A DNA stretch of 64,000 nt, taken from positions 868,001 through 932,000 of the forward strand of contig NZ_CP152376.1 in the NCBI RefSeq assembly GCF_038784515.1, read 5' to 3'. Of the stretch, positions 24,560 to 33,193 are shown one piece after another; position 1 is the first letter of the stretch, and every line of letters starts with the position of its first letter. This DNA is from Rhodoferax sp. GW822-FHT02A01. Its GTDB lineage: Bacteria > Pseudomonadota > Gammaproteobacteria > Burkholderiales > Burkholderiaceae_C. The notes below the pieces were generated by a model. The model did no database searches, was not told the DNA's origin, and saw only the letters and a list, made by a program, of their open reading frames with translations. The translations under genes were made by a program, and so were the position numbers.

Positions 24560-25375
24560 ATGACCAGCCCCACTCCCGCCGCAGAACCGGTGATTCAACT
24601 CAAGCAGGTCAGCACCCGGTTTGGCGAACATATGGTGCACACCAACCTGGATCTGGAGGTGAAGAAGGGCGAGATCTTTGCGCTGGTTGGCGGCAGCGGC
24701 TCCGGCAAGTCCACGCTGCTGCGCGAAATGATTTTGCTGCAGCGCCCAGATACTGGTTCCATCCGGGTGCTGGGTACCGATCTGCACAACATCAGCGCTG
24801 CCCAGGCACTGGGCTTGCGCAAACGCTGGGGCGTGATGTTTCAGCATGGCGGTCTGTTTGCGTCACTCACCGTGCTGGAGAACGTGGGCCTGCCCATGCG
24901 CGAGCACACCCGCATGGACAGCCAGCAGATCGACAAACTGGCTGCAGAAAAAATTGCGCTGAGCGGGCTGCGGGCTGACGCCGGGGCGCAGTACCCGGGC
25001 CAACTCAGCGGCGGCATGCTCAAGCGTGCATCGCTGGCACGTGCGCTGGCGCTGGACCCCGAGCTGCTTTTCCTCGACGAACCCACTGCCGGACTGGACC
25101 CCGAAAGCGCAGACGGCGTGGATGAACTGATCCACAGCCTGCGCGAGAGCCATGGCCTGACGGTGGTGATGATCACCCACGATCTGGACCTGCTGTGGCA
25201 TGTGACCGACCGCGTGGCCGTGCTGGCCGATGGGCGGGTGCAGGGCCTGGGTTCCATGCAAGAGCTGTCGGCGCTGAAAGTGCCAGCAGTCGAAAAATTC
25301 TTCAGCGGACCGCGTGCGCGCGCGGCAACCGCACAACACCAACAGCAGGAGGCCGACGCATGGAAACCAAAGTGA
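24560..25375 (+). CDS. MlaF-like lipid ABC transporter ATPase
   Basis: A 271-residue ABC ATPase that drives the MlaE-like permease. Walker A GGSGSGKST lies at about 44-52, the signature LSGGMLKRA at about 150-158, and Walker B LLFLDEPTAGLDP at about 169-181, followed by the H-loop ITHDLD. The signature with KRA instead of QQR is normal in the MlaF group. The ATG at 24560 follows the permease stop by one base, and the MlaD-like gene begins 16 bases before this stop. It also has the C-terminal extension (about 245-271) that in MlaF contacts the neighbouring subunit. Confidence 0.93.
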   Translation: MTSPTPAAEPVIQLKQVSTRFGEHMVHTNLDLEVKKGEIFALVGGSGSGKSTLLREMILLQRPDTGSIRVLGTDLHNISAAQALGLRKRWGVMFQHGGLFASLTVLENVGLPMREHTRMDSQQIDKLAAEKIALSGLRADAGAQYPGQLSGGMLKRASLARALALDPELLFLDEPTAGLDPESADGVDELIHSLRESHGLTVVMITHDLDLLWHVTDRVAVLADGRVQGLGSMQELSALKVPAVEKFFSGPRARAATAQHQQQEADAWKPK

Positions 25376-26317
25376 ACCTCACCCTGGTGGGAGCCTTCAC
25401 GCTGAGCCTGGGGCTGCTGCTGGTGGCCATCGTGCTGTGGCTTGCATCAGGCGGCATGTGGCATGTGGCAAAAGAAATTTGATGTCTACCTGGCCGTGGA
25501 AGAGGAGTCGGTCGCCGGGCTCAACCTGAACGCGCCGGTGAAATACAACGGCGTGGAAGTGGGCAAGGTGCGTCGCATTGCACTGGACCCGCAGGACCCG
25601 CAACGCGTCAATCTGTTTCTGGCCATCGAACGGGGCTCGCCCATACGCCAGGACACGGTCGCCGTGCTCAAGGCACAGGGGCTGACCGGCATTGCCTATG
25701 TGGAGCTCTCGGGTGGCGCACGCGACTCGCCTGCGCTAGCCACATTGCCGGGCGCAAGCTATCCGGTCATTGCCACCAAGTCTTCGCTGTCCACCCGGCT
25801 GGAAAATGTGCTGACGCGCGTGCTGGCCAAGCTGGACAGCACCTCGGGCAACATCGATGCGTTTCTCAGCGAGAAGAACCAGATTGCCTTCAGCAGTGCC
25901 ATGGCTGATATGGCCCAGATCACCCACACCGTGGCCGCGCGCAAGCAGGTGATAGACGGCGCCATCGTGCATGCCGGCCAGACACTGGCCAACACGGCGC
26001 AGGTATCGGGCCAGTTGCCCGCCACGCTCAACCGCGTCAACCGCAGCGCCGACGCCGTAGGGCGCATGGGCGATGCGGTCACGCAGACCAGCACGGATGC
26101 CAGCGCAACCTTCAAGACCCTGGGCACGGAGGTCCAGCGCGTGGGCACTCAGACCGTGCCGGAACTGGACCGCTTGCTGGGTGAACTCAGCGTGCTCAGC
26201 GCCTCCTTGCGGCGTCTGACGGAGCAAACCGAGCGCGCGCCCGCAGGTCTGATCTTCGGTTACCCGGCCGTGCGCCCCGGGCCGGGCGAAGGCACTCCAG
26301 GAAAAACCACACCATGA
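25360..26317 (+). pseudogene. MlaD/MCE-family substrate-binding protein, frameshifted
   Basis: An MCE-domain protein that should be anchored by one helix and hand lipids to the permease. The ATG at 25360 has a perfect AGGAGG 7 bases upstream and encodes METKVNLTLVGAF plus a membrane helix, then stops at 25482 after 40 residues. The rest (KKFDVYLAVEEESVAGLN onward, through GVEVGKV, to a helical tail) is in the next frame and ends at 26317. The two frames meet at GCATGTG repeated twice (25454-25467). Removing one 7-bp copy gives an uninterrupted GGMWQKKFDVYL and restores a normal MlaD. The gene is therefore recently inactivated, or the assembly is wrong. Re-initiation at ATG 25463 would give a protein without its anchor. 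Confidence 0.88.
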
Positions 26318-26964
26318 GCACACACCCAAAACCCATCCCAACCCGTGTTGGCATCCTCTGTGTGGCGCTTCTGCTGCCTGCATGTTCGGTACTGAATCCG
26401 CTCCCCGCCGCGCCCATGCAGACCTATGCGCTGGACCGTGTGGTTGGCACGGATACACCTGTGCCATTGCAGCAAGCCACCAGCACGGTGCGCACAGCCA
26501 GCGCTGCTCAGCGCGTCATTCTGATCAGCATGCCTACGGCGGCTCCAGGCTATGACAGTTCGCGCATGGTCTACACACGCGAGGCCGGGTCACTAGAGTC
26601 CTTTACCCACAGCGTGTGGGTGGACACACCGGCACGCATGCTGGCGCCCTTGATGGCGCACGCGCTGCAGGAATCCGCAGCCTATCGCGCTGTGTTGCTG
26701 GCACCGGGTGCGGCCCGGGCCGACCTGAGGCTGGACAGTTCCATCGTGCGATTGCAACAAAGCTACTTGCAGCAACCCAGCCAAGCGCACTTCAGCTTGC
26801 GCGTCACGCTGCTGGACAACAACAGTCGGGAAGTGCTGGCCTGGCACGAATTTGACATCGCCGAGCCCGCGTCTGCCGAAAACGCATCCGGCGCCGCTGC
26901 AGCAACCCGCGCCGCCGTGCAAAAGGTCATGCAGGAGCTGGTGCTGTGGCTTGCCGATTACTAA
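26314..26964 (+). CDS. ABC-type transport auxiliary lipoprotein (PqiC-like)
   Basis: A 216-residue lipoprotein with a signal peptide and lipobox LLPAC (acylated Cys24), placing it probably at the outer membrane. The remainder matches the auxiliary family (PqiC/DUF330) by the motif order: an early YALD strand, RVILISMP, then DSSRMVYTR and a final segment ending LVLWLADY. It overlaps the MlaD-like gene by 4 bases (ATGA). In Pqi the lipoprotein docks the MCE tunnel at the outer membrane. Its presence makes this operon Pqi-like in composition rather than Mla-like. Confidence 0.82.
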   Translation: MSTHPKPIPTRVGILCVALLLPACSVLNPLPAAPMQTYALDRVVGTDTPVPLQQATSTVRTASAAQRVILISMPTAAPGYDSSRMVYTREAGSLESFTHSVWVDTPARMLAPLMAHALQESAAYRAVLLAPGAARADLRLDSSIVRLQQSYLQQPSQAHFSLRVTLLDNNSREVLAWHEFDIAEPASAENASGAAAATRAAVQKVMQELVLWLADY

Positions 26965-26973
26965 AGGAATACT

Positions 26974-27222
26974 ATGGAATTGCTTGCACCGACCATGCCC
27001 TGCCTGTTTGCCCAATTGGGTGAGGCCAATGATGCCGTCGCCATTGCGCGCTTTATCGAGCGCAACGGGACCTTGTGGGGTGGCACCCACATGTACGAAG
27101 CCAGTTGCTGGTCAAGGTCGCAAGCGGCTTTCCTGCGCGATGCGATTGCGCAGGATGCGAACTGGGCACCCATCGTGGACGAACTGAACGCCCTATTCCA
27201 CAGGGCGCATCCGTCCGTCTGA
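26974..27222 (+). CDS. DUF2789 family small protein
   Basis: An 82-residue acidic helical protein (MELLAPTMPCLFAQLG...). The pattern LFAQLGEANDAVAIARFIERNG, then SQAAFLRDAIAQDANWAPIVDELNALF, matches DUF2789. The ATG at 26974 has AAGGA 9 bases upstream and is 9 bases after the lipoprotein stop, so it may be co-transcribed. It has no signal peptide. The family has no assigned function. It converges on dps. Confidence 0.7.
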   Translation: MELLAPTMPCLFAQLGEANDAVAIARFIERNGTLWGGTHMYEASCWSRSQAAFLRDAIAQDANWAPIVDELNALFHRAHPSV

Positions 27223-27231
27223 GAGCGATGC

Positions 27232-27765
27232 CTAGCGGGTGCGCGTAGCCTCAAAGAGAAACCAGCAGCGCTGCTCGGTCTCGTCGATCCAGACTTCAAT
27301 CAGGCTGGCACTGGCGATGTCCTTCTGGGCGTTGCACAGGTCATGGGCTTCACGCAGATGGGCTACCAACGTGCGGTTGTCGTCGGCCAGTTCCGACAGC
27401 ATGTCCTGCGGTGTCACATAGTCCGCATCGTTGTCCAGCACACGCTGGGTGCGCGCAATGTGGCCGATGGAGCGCAAGGTCTGGCCACCTACTTTGCGGA
27501 TACGCTCGGCCAGCGGGTCGGTCATGGCAAAGAGTTGCAGCGCCTGTTCATCCATCATCAGGTGATAGTCACGGAAGTGAGTTCCGCTCATATGCCAGTG
27601 GAAATTCTTGGTCTTCAGGTACAGCGCATAGACATCGGCTAGCACAGCGTTGAGCGAACCGCTGATCTCCAGCGTGGCGCCGCTGCTGAGGTCGGTCGGT
27701 GTGCTCAGGGGAGCGTCGCGGTGCTTTTTCAGCTTGGTGACTTTTTCGGTTTCAGTAGATTTCAT
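27232..27765 (-). CDS. dps: Dps-family DNA-protecting ferritin
   Basis: A 177-residue mini-ferritin that would oxidise iron with peroxide and coat DNA in starved or stressed cells. The ferroxidase site lies between subunits: TKNFHWHMSGTHFRDYHLMMDEQ (about 51-73) carries the His, His and Asp/Glu ligands. The basic N-terminus (KVTKLKKHRD) could bind DNA. Length is typical. It is encoded alone, convergent with the DUF2789 gene and divergent from the OB-like gene at 27919. Expression would be expected under OxyR or stationary-phase control, but no site was identified. Confidence 0.93.
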   Translation of the reverse strand: MKSTETEKVTKLKKHRDAPLSTPTDLSSGATLEISGSLNAVLADVYALYLKTKNFHWHMSGTHFRDYHLMMDEQALQLFAMTDPLAERIRKVGGQTLRSIGHIARTQRVLDNDADYVTPQDMLSELADDNRTLVAHLREAHDLCNAQKDIASASLIEVWIDETEQRCWFLFEATRTR

Positions 27766-27918
27766 GGGGTACTCCGGTTAGGTCTCCGATGGTGGCCGCT
27801 TGCCTTTACCAGGTCTGTGCGGTTGCAGACAGATTCCGGAAGCCTGCCTGTCTAGCATCGGCTAGCGTGGGTCTCGTCGATCCACCGCGCACTTACCAAT
27901 CCCACGGAGAACGCTCTC

Positions 27919-28452
27919 ATGCACTGGATAGACCCCCAATCCCTGCCATCCATTGAAAACCGTGTCGCCAGTTTTATATTCAACGCGGATGGCAGCGCCG
28001 ATGGTTTCTTTTTTGCCAACGGTCAGCAGGTGCACTTTCCGCCGCACCTGTCGCGCCAACTCCTCAAACGGGTCAAGGCGGGCGATACGGTGCGCGTGCG
28101 TGGAGTCAAACCACGCGGCGCCGATGTGTTGGTGGCATTCACGCTGACCACCCGCGGCGGCCACACCATCGAGGACCATGGCCCTGAGGCAGAACCGCAC
28201 CGGCCCGCGAGCAAGCCCAAGAGCAAGCCGGTTGAAATTTCAGGAACGGTGGCACGCACGCTCTATGCACCCAAGGGCGAAACCTGTGGTGCCGTGCTGG
28301 ACGATGGCACGCTGCTGCGCGTGCATCCCAAGGGCAATGAAGCCCTGGCCGCGTACCTTCAGGTTGGCAAATCCGTCACCGCGTGGGGACTGCAAATGGC
28401 CGTACGCGGCCAGCACGTGGTCGATGTGTCGCACCTCGCATACAACCAGTAG
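27919..28452 (+). CDS. hypothetical protein with two OB-like repeats
   Basis: A 177-residue protein with no signal peptide. It appears to be an internal duplication: residues about 15-75 (VASFIFNADGSADGFFFANG through GDTVRVRG) resemble about 110-165 (ISGTVARTLYAPKGETCG through VGKSVTAWG), joined by a polar, Lys/Pro-rich linker. Each unit is a short beta barrel-like pattern ending in GxTVxxxG, suggesting OB or SH3-like folds that bind nucleic acid or polysaccharide. The ATG at 27919 lies 7 bases after GGAGAA. It sits between dps and the BON gene in a stress-type neighbourhood. I do not recognise a named family. Confidence 0.6.
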   Translation: MHWIDPQSLPSIENRVASFIFNADGSADGFFFANGQQVHFPPHLSRQLLKRVKAGDTVRVRGVKPRGADVLVAFTLTTRGGHTIEDHGPEAEPHRPASKPKSKPVEISGTVARTLYAPKGETCGAVLDDGTLLRVHPKGNEALAAYLQVGKSVTAWGLQMAVRGQHVVDVSHLAYNQ

Positions 28453-28503
28453 CTAGCGGCAGAAGGCGCCAACCCCGGCTGGGGTCCGGGTTCATGGAAG
28501 CTC

Positions 28504-29166
28504 TCAGAATTCCATGGTCATGCTGTCGATGACATGGGTTACGCCGGGCGTGCCCCATGCGGTGTCTCGCGCGGTATCGCGCTCGGCCCAGTTGTCCACT
28601 TTTCCGCTCAAAGTAATCTGGCTGCCGTGGACGGCGGCATGGATCTTCTTGGCGTCAGACTTGGCGCGGCGTACCAATGCGGTTTCAATATCCGACTGCA
28701 CGGCACTGAGCTTGACCGTCGGCTTGATGGCAATCAGATTGGCAACGCCGGTTACGCCCAACAGATGGCGCACTGCGACTTCGGCGGAAATCTTCTGGTA
28801 CTGCCAGTCGACGTCACCCGTGAGCGTGATGCAGCCCTGCTCAACCATCACCTTGACCTTGTCGCTCAAGGGCGTGGTCAGCCAGTCCAGCGCGTTCTTG
28901 GCGGCGCGTGCAATATCTGCATCGGTGCGTTCACTGAAGCTGGGCAGGCGTACCTCCATCTCCACCGCCAGCGCCTTCACGCCGTTCACGCCGTTCACGC
29001 GCAGCGTGGCTTCTTCCGCGTTGTATTTGGCCAGGTAGTTGCTGAGGTGTCCGGCCAGCGTGACGACGCCGTCCTTGACCTCGACACCGATTTCCTCGGC
29101 GTTGACCGATGGCTGCCATTTGAGTTCGGCGATCACGTCCTGTTGCAGTTGACTGTCGGTTTTCAT
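28504..29166 (-). CDS. BON-domain protein with three repeats
   Basis: A 220-residue protein made almost entirely of three BON repeats (about 3-70, 80-145, 150-218). Each follows the pattern a helix, a strand, a G-x-V/I-T-L-x-G motif (VVTLAGHL, CITLTGDV, QITLSGKV) and a second helix. The start is ATG 29166 (MKTDSQLQQD) with AGGAA upstream. A longer frame reaches 29331 but lacks support. No signal peptide is seen, so it is probably cytoplasmic, like OsmY relatives without a leader. BON proteins are linked to osmotic shock and phospholipid binding. It is convergent with the OB-like gene. Confidence 0.88.
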   Translation of the reverse strand: MKTDSQLQQDVIAELKWQPSVNAEEIGVEVKDGVVTLAGHLSNYLAKYNAEEATLRVNGVNGVKALAVEMEVRLPSFSERTDADIARAAKNALDWLTTPLSDKVKVMVEQGCITLTGDVDWQYQKISAEVAVRHLLGVTGVANLIAIKPTVKLSAVQSDIETALVRRAKSDAKKIHAAVHGSQITLSGKVDNWAERDTARDTAWGTPGVTHVIDSMTMEF

Positions 29167-29376
29167 GGTGAGGCTTTCCTGAGTGAATGAAGGCTTCACT
29201 GTGCGCACATCTGCCGCCGCCCACCGTGCGCCAGGCCACGTCACGCCGGAAATGTTCTTGCGCACTTGTGGCAGTACGGTGCCGAACAGACCGGCTGGCG
29301 CATGGTTTCTATAACCGGATGGGAATGGCATTCACTGTCGCCGTTTTGGTGGCACCCACTCACGAGGACTTTTTCC

Positions 29377-30060
29377 ATGAAGAATCAACGAACTACCCTG
29401 GCATTGGCAACCCTGGCGCTTGCCGGCACACTGGCCACCACGGCACCGGCCTGGGCACAGGTCGCAGGAGGTACGACCACCGTCGAAACCGCCGTCGTCG
29501 AATCGACCAAGATCGCCATGGGCTGGAGCGTCAAGAAGACGCTGATGGGCAAGACGATCTACAACGAAACCGGCCAGAAAATCGGCAAGGTGGAAGACCT
29601 GATCATTGCCCCGGACAAGAATGTGTCGTACCTGATCGTGGGCGCAGGCGGCTTCGTCGGCATTGGCCGCCACGATGTGGCCATACCGGTCTCTCAGATT
29701 CAGGACCACGCGGGCAAGCTGATCATGGCCGGTGCAACCAAGGACACCATCAAGTCCATGCCTGAGTTCACCTACGCCACCGACAACACCAAGCGCGACG
29801 CGTTCATCGCCGCTGCGGACAAGGACGTTGCCGACGGCAAGGCAAAGGTTGCGGATCTGGAAAAGAAAAGTACCGCAGCAGCAGCCGACGCCAAGGCCAA
29901 GATCGATGCGCAGCTCACCGTGTTGCGCGCTGACGTGAAGTCCGCCGAGACCAAGCTGGCCGAGATGAAGCAGGCCACTGCAGCACGCTGGAAAGAGTTT
30001 GAACTCGGTGTGGGTGCGGCGACTGCACGCCTGCGCAAATCCATGAACACAGCCCTCTGA
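29377..30060 (+). CDS. PRC-barrel domain protein, secreted
   Basis: A 227-residue protein with a signal peptide (MKNQRTTLALATLALAG..., cleavage near AWA-Q at about 28). A PRC-barrel domain follows (about 55-110: KTIYNETGQKIGKVEDLIIA and SYLIVGAGGFVGIG). After it comes a long charged helical coiled region (about 145-215) ending ATARLRKSMNTAL. The ATG at 29377 follows ACGAGGAC at about 10 bases. PRC-barrel proteins of this type are membrane- or stress-associated in Burkholderiales. It is divergent from the BON gene, and shares a stress-type context with dps. Confidence 0.83.
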   Translation: MKNQRTTLALATLALAGTLATTAPAWAQVAGGTTTVETAVVESTKIAMGWSVKKTLMGKTIYNETGQKIGKVEDLIIAPDKNVSYLIVGAGGFVGIGRHDVAIPVSQIQDHAGKLIMAGATKDTIKSMPEFTYATDNTKRDAFIAAADKDVADGKAKVADLEKKSTAAAADAKAKIDAQLTVLRADVKSAETKLAEMKQATAARWKEFELGVGAATARLRKSMNTAL

Positions 30061-30244
30061 CCACTGCAAAACAACGACTCTTTGACCTGCATCATCCAAT
30101 GCCACCGGCAAGGCGGCTTCGGCTCTTGCAGACATAGTTTGATGCGCGCATTATGTGAATGAAGGCCTGTGCGCGGTCGCCCCTGCGCGACCATGACCCA
30201 GCAGGCACAACTTGCAACGCAACGGGTTTTCCCCAGGAGGATGT

Positions 30245-31414
30245 ATGTCTCTCGCCAACCAAACATTTGGCTTTTTCACGCCCACCGTCTCCCTCATGGG
30301 CGTAGGCTGTGCCGCACAGGCCGGGCCGCAGGCCAGGGCACTGGGCGCGCATCGTGCACTGCTGTGCACCGACGCGGGCATGGTCAAGCTGGGCATTGCC
30401 GAGAAGGTGAAGGCGCAGCTTGAATCTGCAGGTATCCAGGTGACGGTATTTGCCGGAGCCGAGCCCAACCCCACCGACCGCAATGTGCACGAAGGTGTCT
30501 CCGTCTACAAGGCTGCGGAGTGCGACGCCATCGTCACCCTGGGTGGCGGTAGCGCGCACGACTGTGGCAAGGGTATTGGCATGGTCATAGGCAACGGCGG
30601 CAACATCCGCGACTACGAGGGCCTGGACAAGACCACCAAACCCATGCCGCCGTTCCTGGCCATCAACACGACGGCCGGAACGGCCGCAGAGATGACACGG
30701 TTTTGCATCATCACCAATACCGACACCCATGTGAAGATGGCGCTGGTGGACTGGCGCTGCACGCCCAACATCGCCATCAACGATCCCCTGCTGATGGTGG
30801 ATATGCCCGCCAGCCTGACGGCGGCCACCGGCATGGATGCGCTGACACACGCGGTAGAAGCCTACGTGTCCACCATTGCCACGCCGGTGACCGATGCCTG
30901 CGCCCTCAAGGCCATTTCGCTGATTGCCGAATGGCTGCGCCCGGCCGTGGCCAACGGTGCCAACATCGAGGCCCGCGACAAGATGGCCTATGCCGAGTAT
31001 CTGGCCGGCATGGCGTTCAACAACGCCAGCCTAGGCTATGTGCACGCCATGGCGCACCAGCTGGGCGGCTTCTACAACCTGCCGCACGGTGTCTGCAATG
31101 CGGTGCTGCTGCCGGAGGTGTGCACCTTCAACCTGATTGCCGCGGTGTCGCGCTTTGGCGATATCGCACGCGCCCTGGGTGAAAACACCGACGGCCTATC
31201 GCCCATTGCAGCAGGCGAAAAGGCCATTGCCGCTATCCGGCGCTTGGCCAGGGACGTGGGTATTCCCAAGAACCTCACGGCCCTGGGTGTGCAGGAAAAG
31301 GATCTGGAAACCATGGCGGTCAACGCCAAGAAGGACGCCTGCCAGTTGACCAATCCGCGCACCGCCACGCTCGAACAGGTGATAGGCATCTACCAAGTGG
31401 CTCTGGTCGCCTAG
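30245..31414 (+). CDS. iron-containing alcohol dehydrogenase
   Basis: A 389-residue group III alcohol dehydrogenase that oxidises primary alcohols with NAD. The GGGSAHDCGK motif (about 97-106) forms the nucleotide loop. GMDALTHAVEAYVS (about 198-211) and HAMAHQLGGFYNLPHGVCNA (about 267-286) carry the Asp/His and His/His metal ligands. The start is ATG 30245 after an AGGAGG 5 bases upstream; ATG 30241 is out of frame. It resembles the NAD-methanol/ethanol/1,2-propanediol dehydrogenases (YiaY, Mdh types). It is followed by a zinc-dependent alcohol dehydrogenase 30 bases downstream in the same direction; the two may be an alternative pair. Confidence 0.92.
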   Translation: MSLANQTFGFFTPTVSLMGVGCAAQAGPQARALGAHRALLCTDAGMVKLGIAEKVKAQLESAGIQVTVFAGAEPNPTDRNVHEGVSVYKAAECDAIVTLGGGSAHDCGKGIGMVIGNGGNIRDYEGLDKTTKPMPPFLAINTTAGTAAEMTRFCIITNTDTHVKMALVDWRCTPNIAINDPLLMVDMPASLTAATGMDALTHAVEAYVSTIATPVTDACALKAISLIAEWLRPAVANGANIEARDKMAYAEYLAGMAFNNASLGYVHAMAHQLGGFYNLPHGVCNAVLLPEVCTFNLIAAVSRFGDIARALGENTDGLSPIAAGEKAIAAIRRLARDVGIPKNLTALGVQEKDLETMAVNAKKDACQLTNPRTATLEQVIGIYQVALVA

Positions 31415-31444
31415 GCGGCCTCCACACACTCCACGGGGCGGCTT

Positions 31445-32428
31445 ATGCATGCGATGGTTTTGAAGCACACGGGCCACCCTCTGATGTGGACTGAGTTGCC
31501 CGACCGGCAACCCGGCCCCGGAGAGATTCGCGTGCGTGTCACAGCCTGCGGCGTGTGCCGCACCGATCTGCATGTGGTGGACGGTGAGCTGCCCAACCCG
31601 CATCTGCCCATCATCCCGGGCCATGAGATTGTGGGCCGCATCGATGCATTGGGCGATGGCGTGCAGGGCCTGCAGCTGGGCCAGCGCGTGGGCATTCCCT
31701 GGCTGGGCCACACCTGCGGTGTCTGCCCTTACTGCAGGATGCAGCGCGAGAATCTGTGCGATCGACCGCTGTTTACCGGCTTTACCCGCGACGGCGGTTT
31801 TGCCACGGCCGCCGTGGCCGATGCGCGTTTTGCTTTTCCGCTGGGGGAACACGGCAGTGACGAGTCGATTGCGCCCTTGCTGTGCGCCGGGCTGATCGGC
31901 TGGCGTGCACTGACGCTGGCCGGTGACGGTAAGTGTCTGGGCTTGTACGGCTTTGGCGCCGCGGCGCACATCCTGGCGCAGGTGGCGCAACGCCAGGGCC
32001 GCAAGGTCTTTGCCTTCACGCGCGCCGGGGATGTGGATGCGCAAGGCTTTGCGCGCGAACTGGGAGCCGTCTGGGCTGGAGACTCGGACCAGATGCCACC
32101 CGAGGCGCTGGACGCAGCCATCATCTTCGCCGCCGTGGGAGACCTGGTGCCGCAGTCTCTGCGAGCCGTGCGCAAGGGCGGGCGCGTGGTGTGCGCCGGC
32201 ATCCACATGAGCGACATTCCGGGCTTTGCCTACAGCCTGCTGTGGGAAGAGCGGCAATTGCTGTCGGTGGCCAATCTGACGCGCCAGGATGGGCTGGACT
32301 TCCTCAGCCAGGCCCCGCAGATGGGCATTTTCACCAAGACAACAGCCTACCCGTTGCAACAGGCCAATCAGGCACTGGAGGATTTGCGCGCCGGGCGATT
32401 TGTGGGTGCCGCCGTACTGATTCCCTGA
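31445..32428 (+). CDS. zinc-dependent alcohol dehydrogenase
   Basis: A 327-residue medium-chain dehydrogenase (AdhP/AdhA type). The catalytic zinc ligands are in ACGVCRTDLHVVDG (Cys36 region) and PGHEIVG. The structural zinc lobe is CGVCPYCRMQRENLC with four cysteines. The nucleotide-binding turn is GLYGFGAAAH (about 164-173), with alanines replacing the third glycine. Length is a little short for the family. ATG 31445 is preferred, with M4 (31454) as an alternative. It lies 30 bases after the iron-dependent enzyme, so both are probably one transcript for alcohol or aldehyde conversion. Confidence 0.92.
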   Translation: MHAMVLKHTGHPLMWTELPDRQPGPGEIRVRVTACGVCRTDLHVVDGELPNPHLPIIPGHEIVGRIDALGDGVQGLQLGQRVGIPWLGHTCGVCPYCRMQRENLCDRPLFTGFTRDGGFATAAVADARFAFPLGEHGSDESIAPLLCAGLIGWRALTLAGDGKCLGLYGFGAAAHILAQVAQRQGRKVFAFTRAGDVDAQGFARELGAVWAGDSDQMPPEALDAAIIFAAVGDLVPQSLRAVRKGGRVVCAGIHMSDIPGFAYSLLWEERQLLSVANLTRQDGLDFLSQAPQMGIFTKTTAYPLQQANQALEDLRAGRFVGAAVLIP

Positions 32429-32538
32429 TGCAGTCGCAGGCGGTATTTACATATTGCTGCAAAGATTTACCTTCCCCATTACAGGGTTTACCATTATTTG
32501 CCCGCTGGCGAATGCCGCTTAACAGCACACAAGCACCA

Positions 32539-32565
32539 TGGAGGTCCCTTAACTTGGAACCTCCA
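32539..32565 (+). promoter_or_regulatory. hairpin in the leader of the outer-membrane gene
   Basis: TGGAGGT (32539-32545) and ACCTCCA (32559-32565) are perfectly complementary across 13 bases and end one base before the ATG. The leader also holds a four-codon frame (ATG GAG GTC CCT TAA from 32538), which overlaps the left arm. A GGAGG stretch is buried in the stem, so the structure could control translation initiation. Confidence 0.4.
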
Positions 32566-32566
32566 A

Positions 32567-33151
32567 ATGAAAAAACTGTTTGTCACAACTTTCGTACTGG
32601 GCACCCTTGCTGCAGCGTCCAGCTTCGCAGCAGATACGTCGAACCTCTCGGGCTTCAGCGTCGGTGCCAATGCGGAATTTTCCAAAGGCTCGTCCAGCGC
32701 TACGGACGGTACTTCTGACAACGGCAACACCTCTGCGTTGGGTCTGCAAGGGCGTTACGACTTTCCCGTGGCACCCAACTTCGGCATTGGACTGGGCGCC
32801 TCCTATAGCTCCAGCAACCACAAGGCCGGCACCTACGCCAGCGGCGCTGAGGCCACGATCGGAAACCGCTATTCCCTGGATGTGATGCCCACGGTGGCAC
32901 TCGCCAACAACTACCAGCTATTCGGCAAGCTGTCTTCCCTCTACGGCCGGGCCTCATCGGACGATGGCTCGAGCAACTCGGACGTACACGGCGTTGGCTA
33001 CGGTATCGGTTTGCGCCAGATGCTGGACAAGAACATGTACTGGCAGGTGGCGTATGACCTGAACAAGTTCAACGACGTGACCTTCAATACCGGCACCACG
33101 TCCAGCATGCAGGAAAACGTGTTTTCGATCGGCGTGGGCTACAAGTTCTAA
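32567..33151 (+). CDS. outer-membrane beta-barrel protein
   Basis: A 194-residue secreted protein. A signal peptide (MKKLFVTTFVLGTLAAASSFA) is followed by a Ser/Asp-rich mature region with alternating polar and hydrophobic strands: FSVGANAEFSKG, SALGLQGRYDF, FGIGLGASYSSSN, YSLDVMPTVAL, YQLFGKLSSLYGRAS, and a final FSIGVGYKF ending in phenylalanine, the usual BAM recognition signal. It resembles small eight-stranded OmpA-type barrels. The ATG at 32567 lies after a hairpin. No function beyond surface exposure is indicated. Confidence 0.85.
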   Translation: MKKLFVTTFVLGTLAAASSFAADTSNLSGFSVGANAEFSKGSSSATDGTSDNGNTSALGLQGRYDFPVAPNFGIGLGASYSSSNHKAGTYASGAEATIGNRYSLDVMPTVALANNYQLFGKLSSLYGRASSDDGSSNSDVHGVGYGIGLRQMLDKNMYWQVAYDLNKFNDVTFNTGTTSSMQENVFSIGVGYKF

Positions 33152-33193
33152 AGCCTGACAGGGGCGTGAAGCGCCGCTGCGGCCCGGCCGGCC

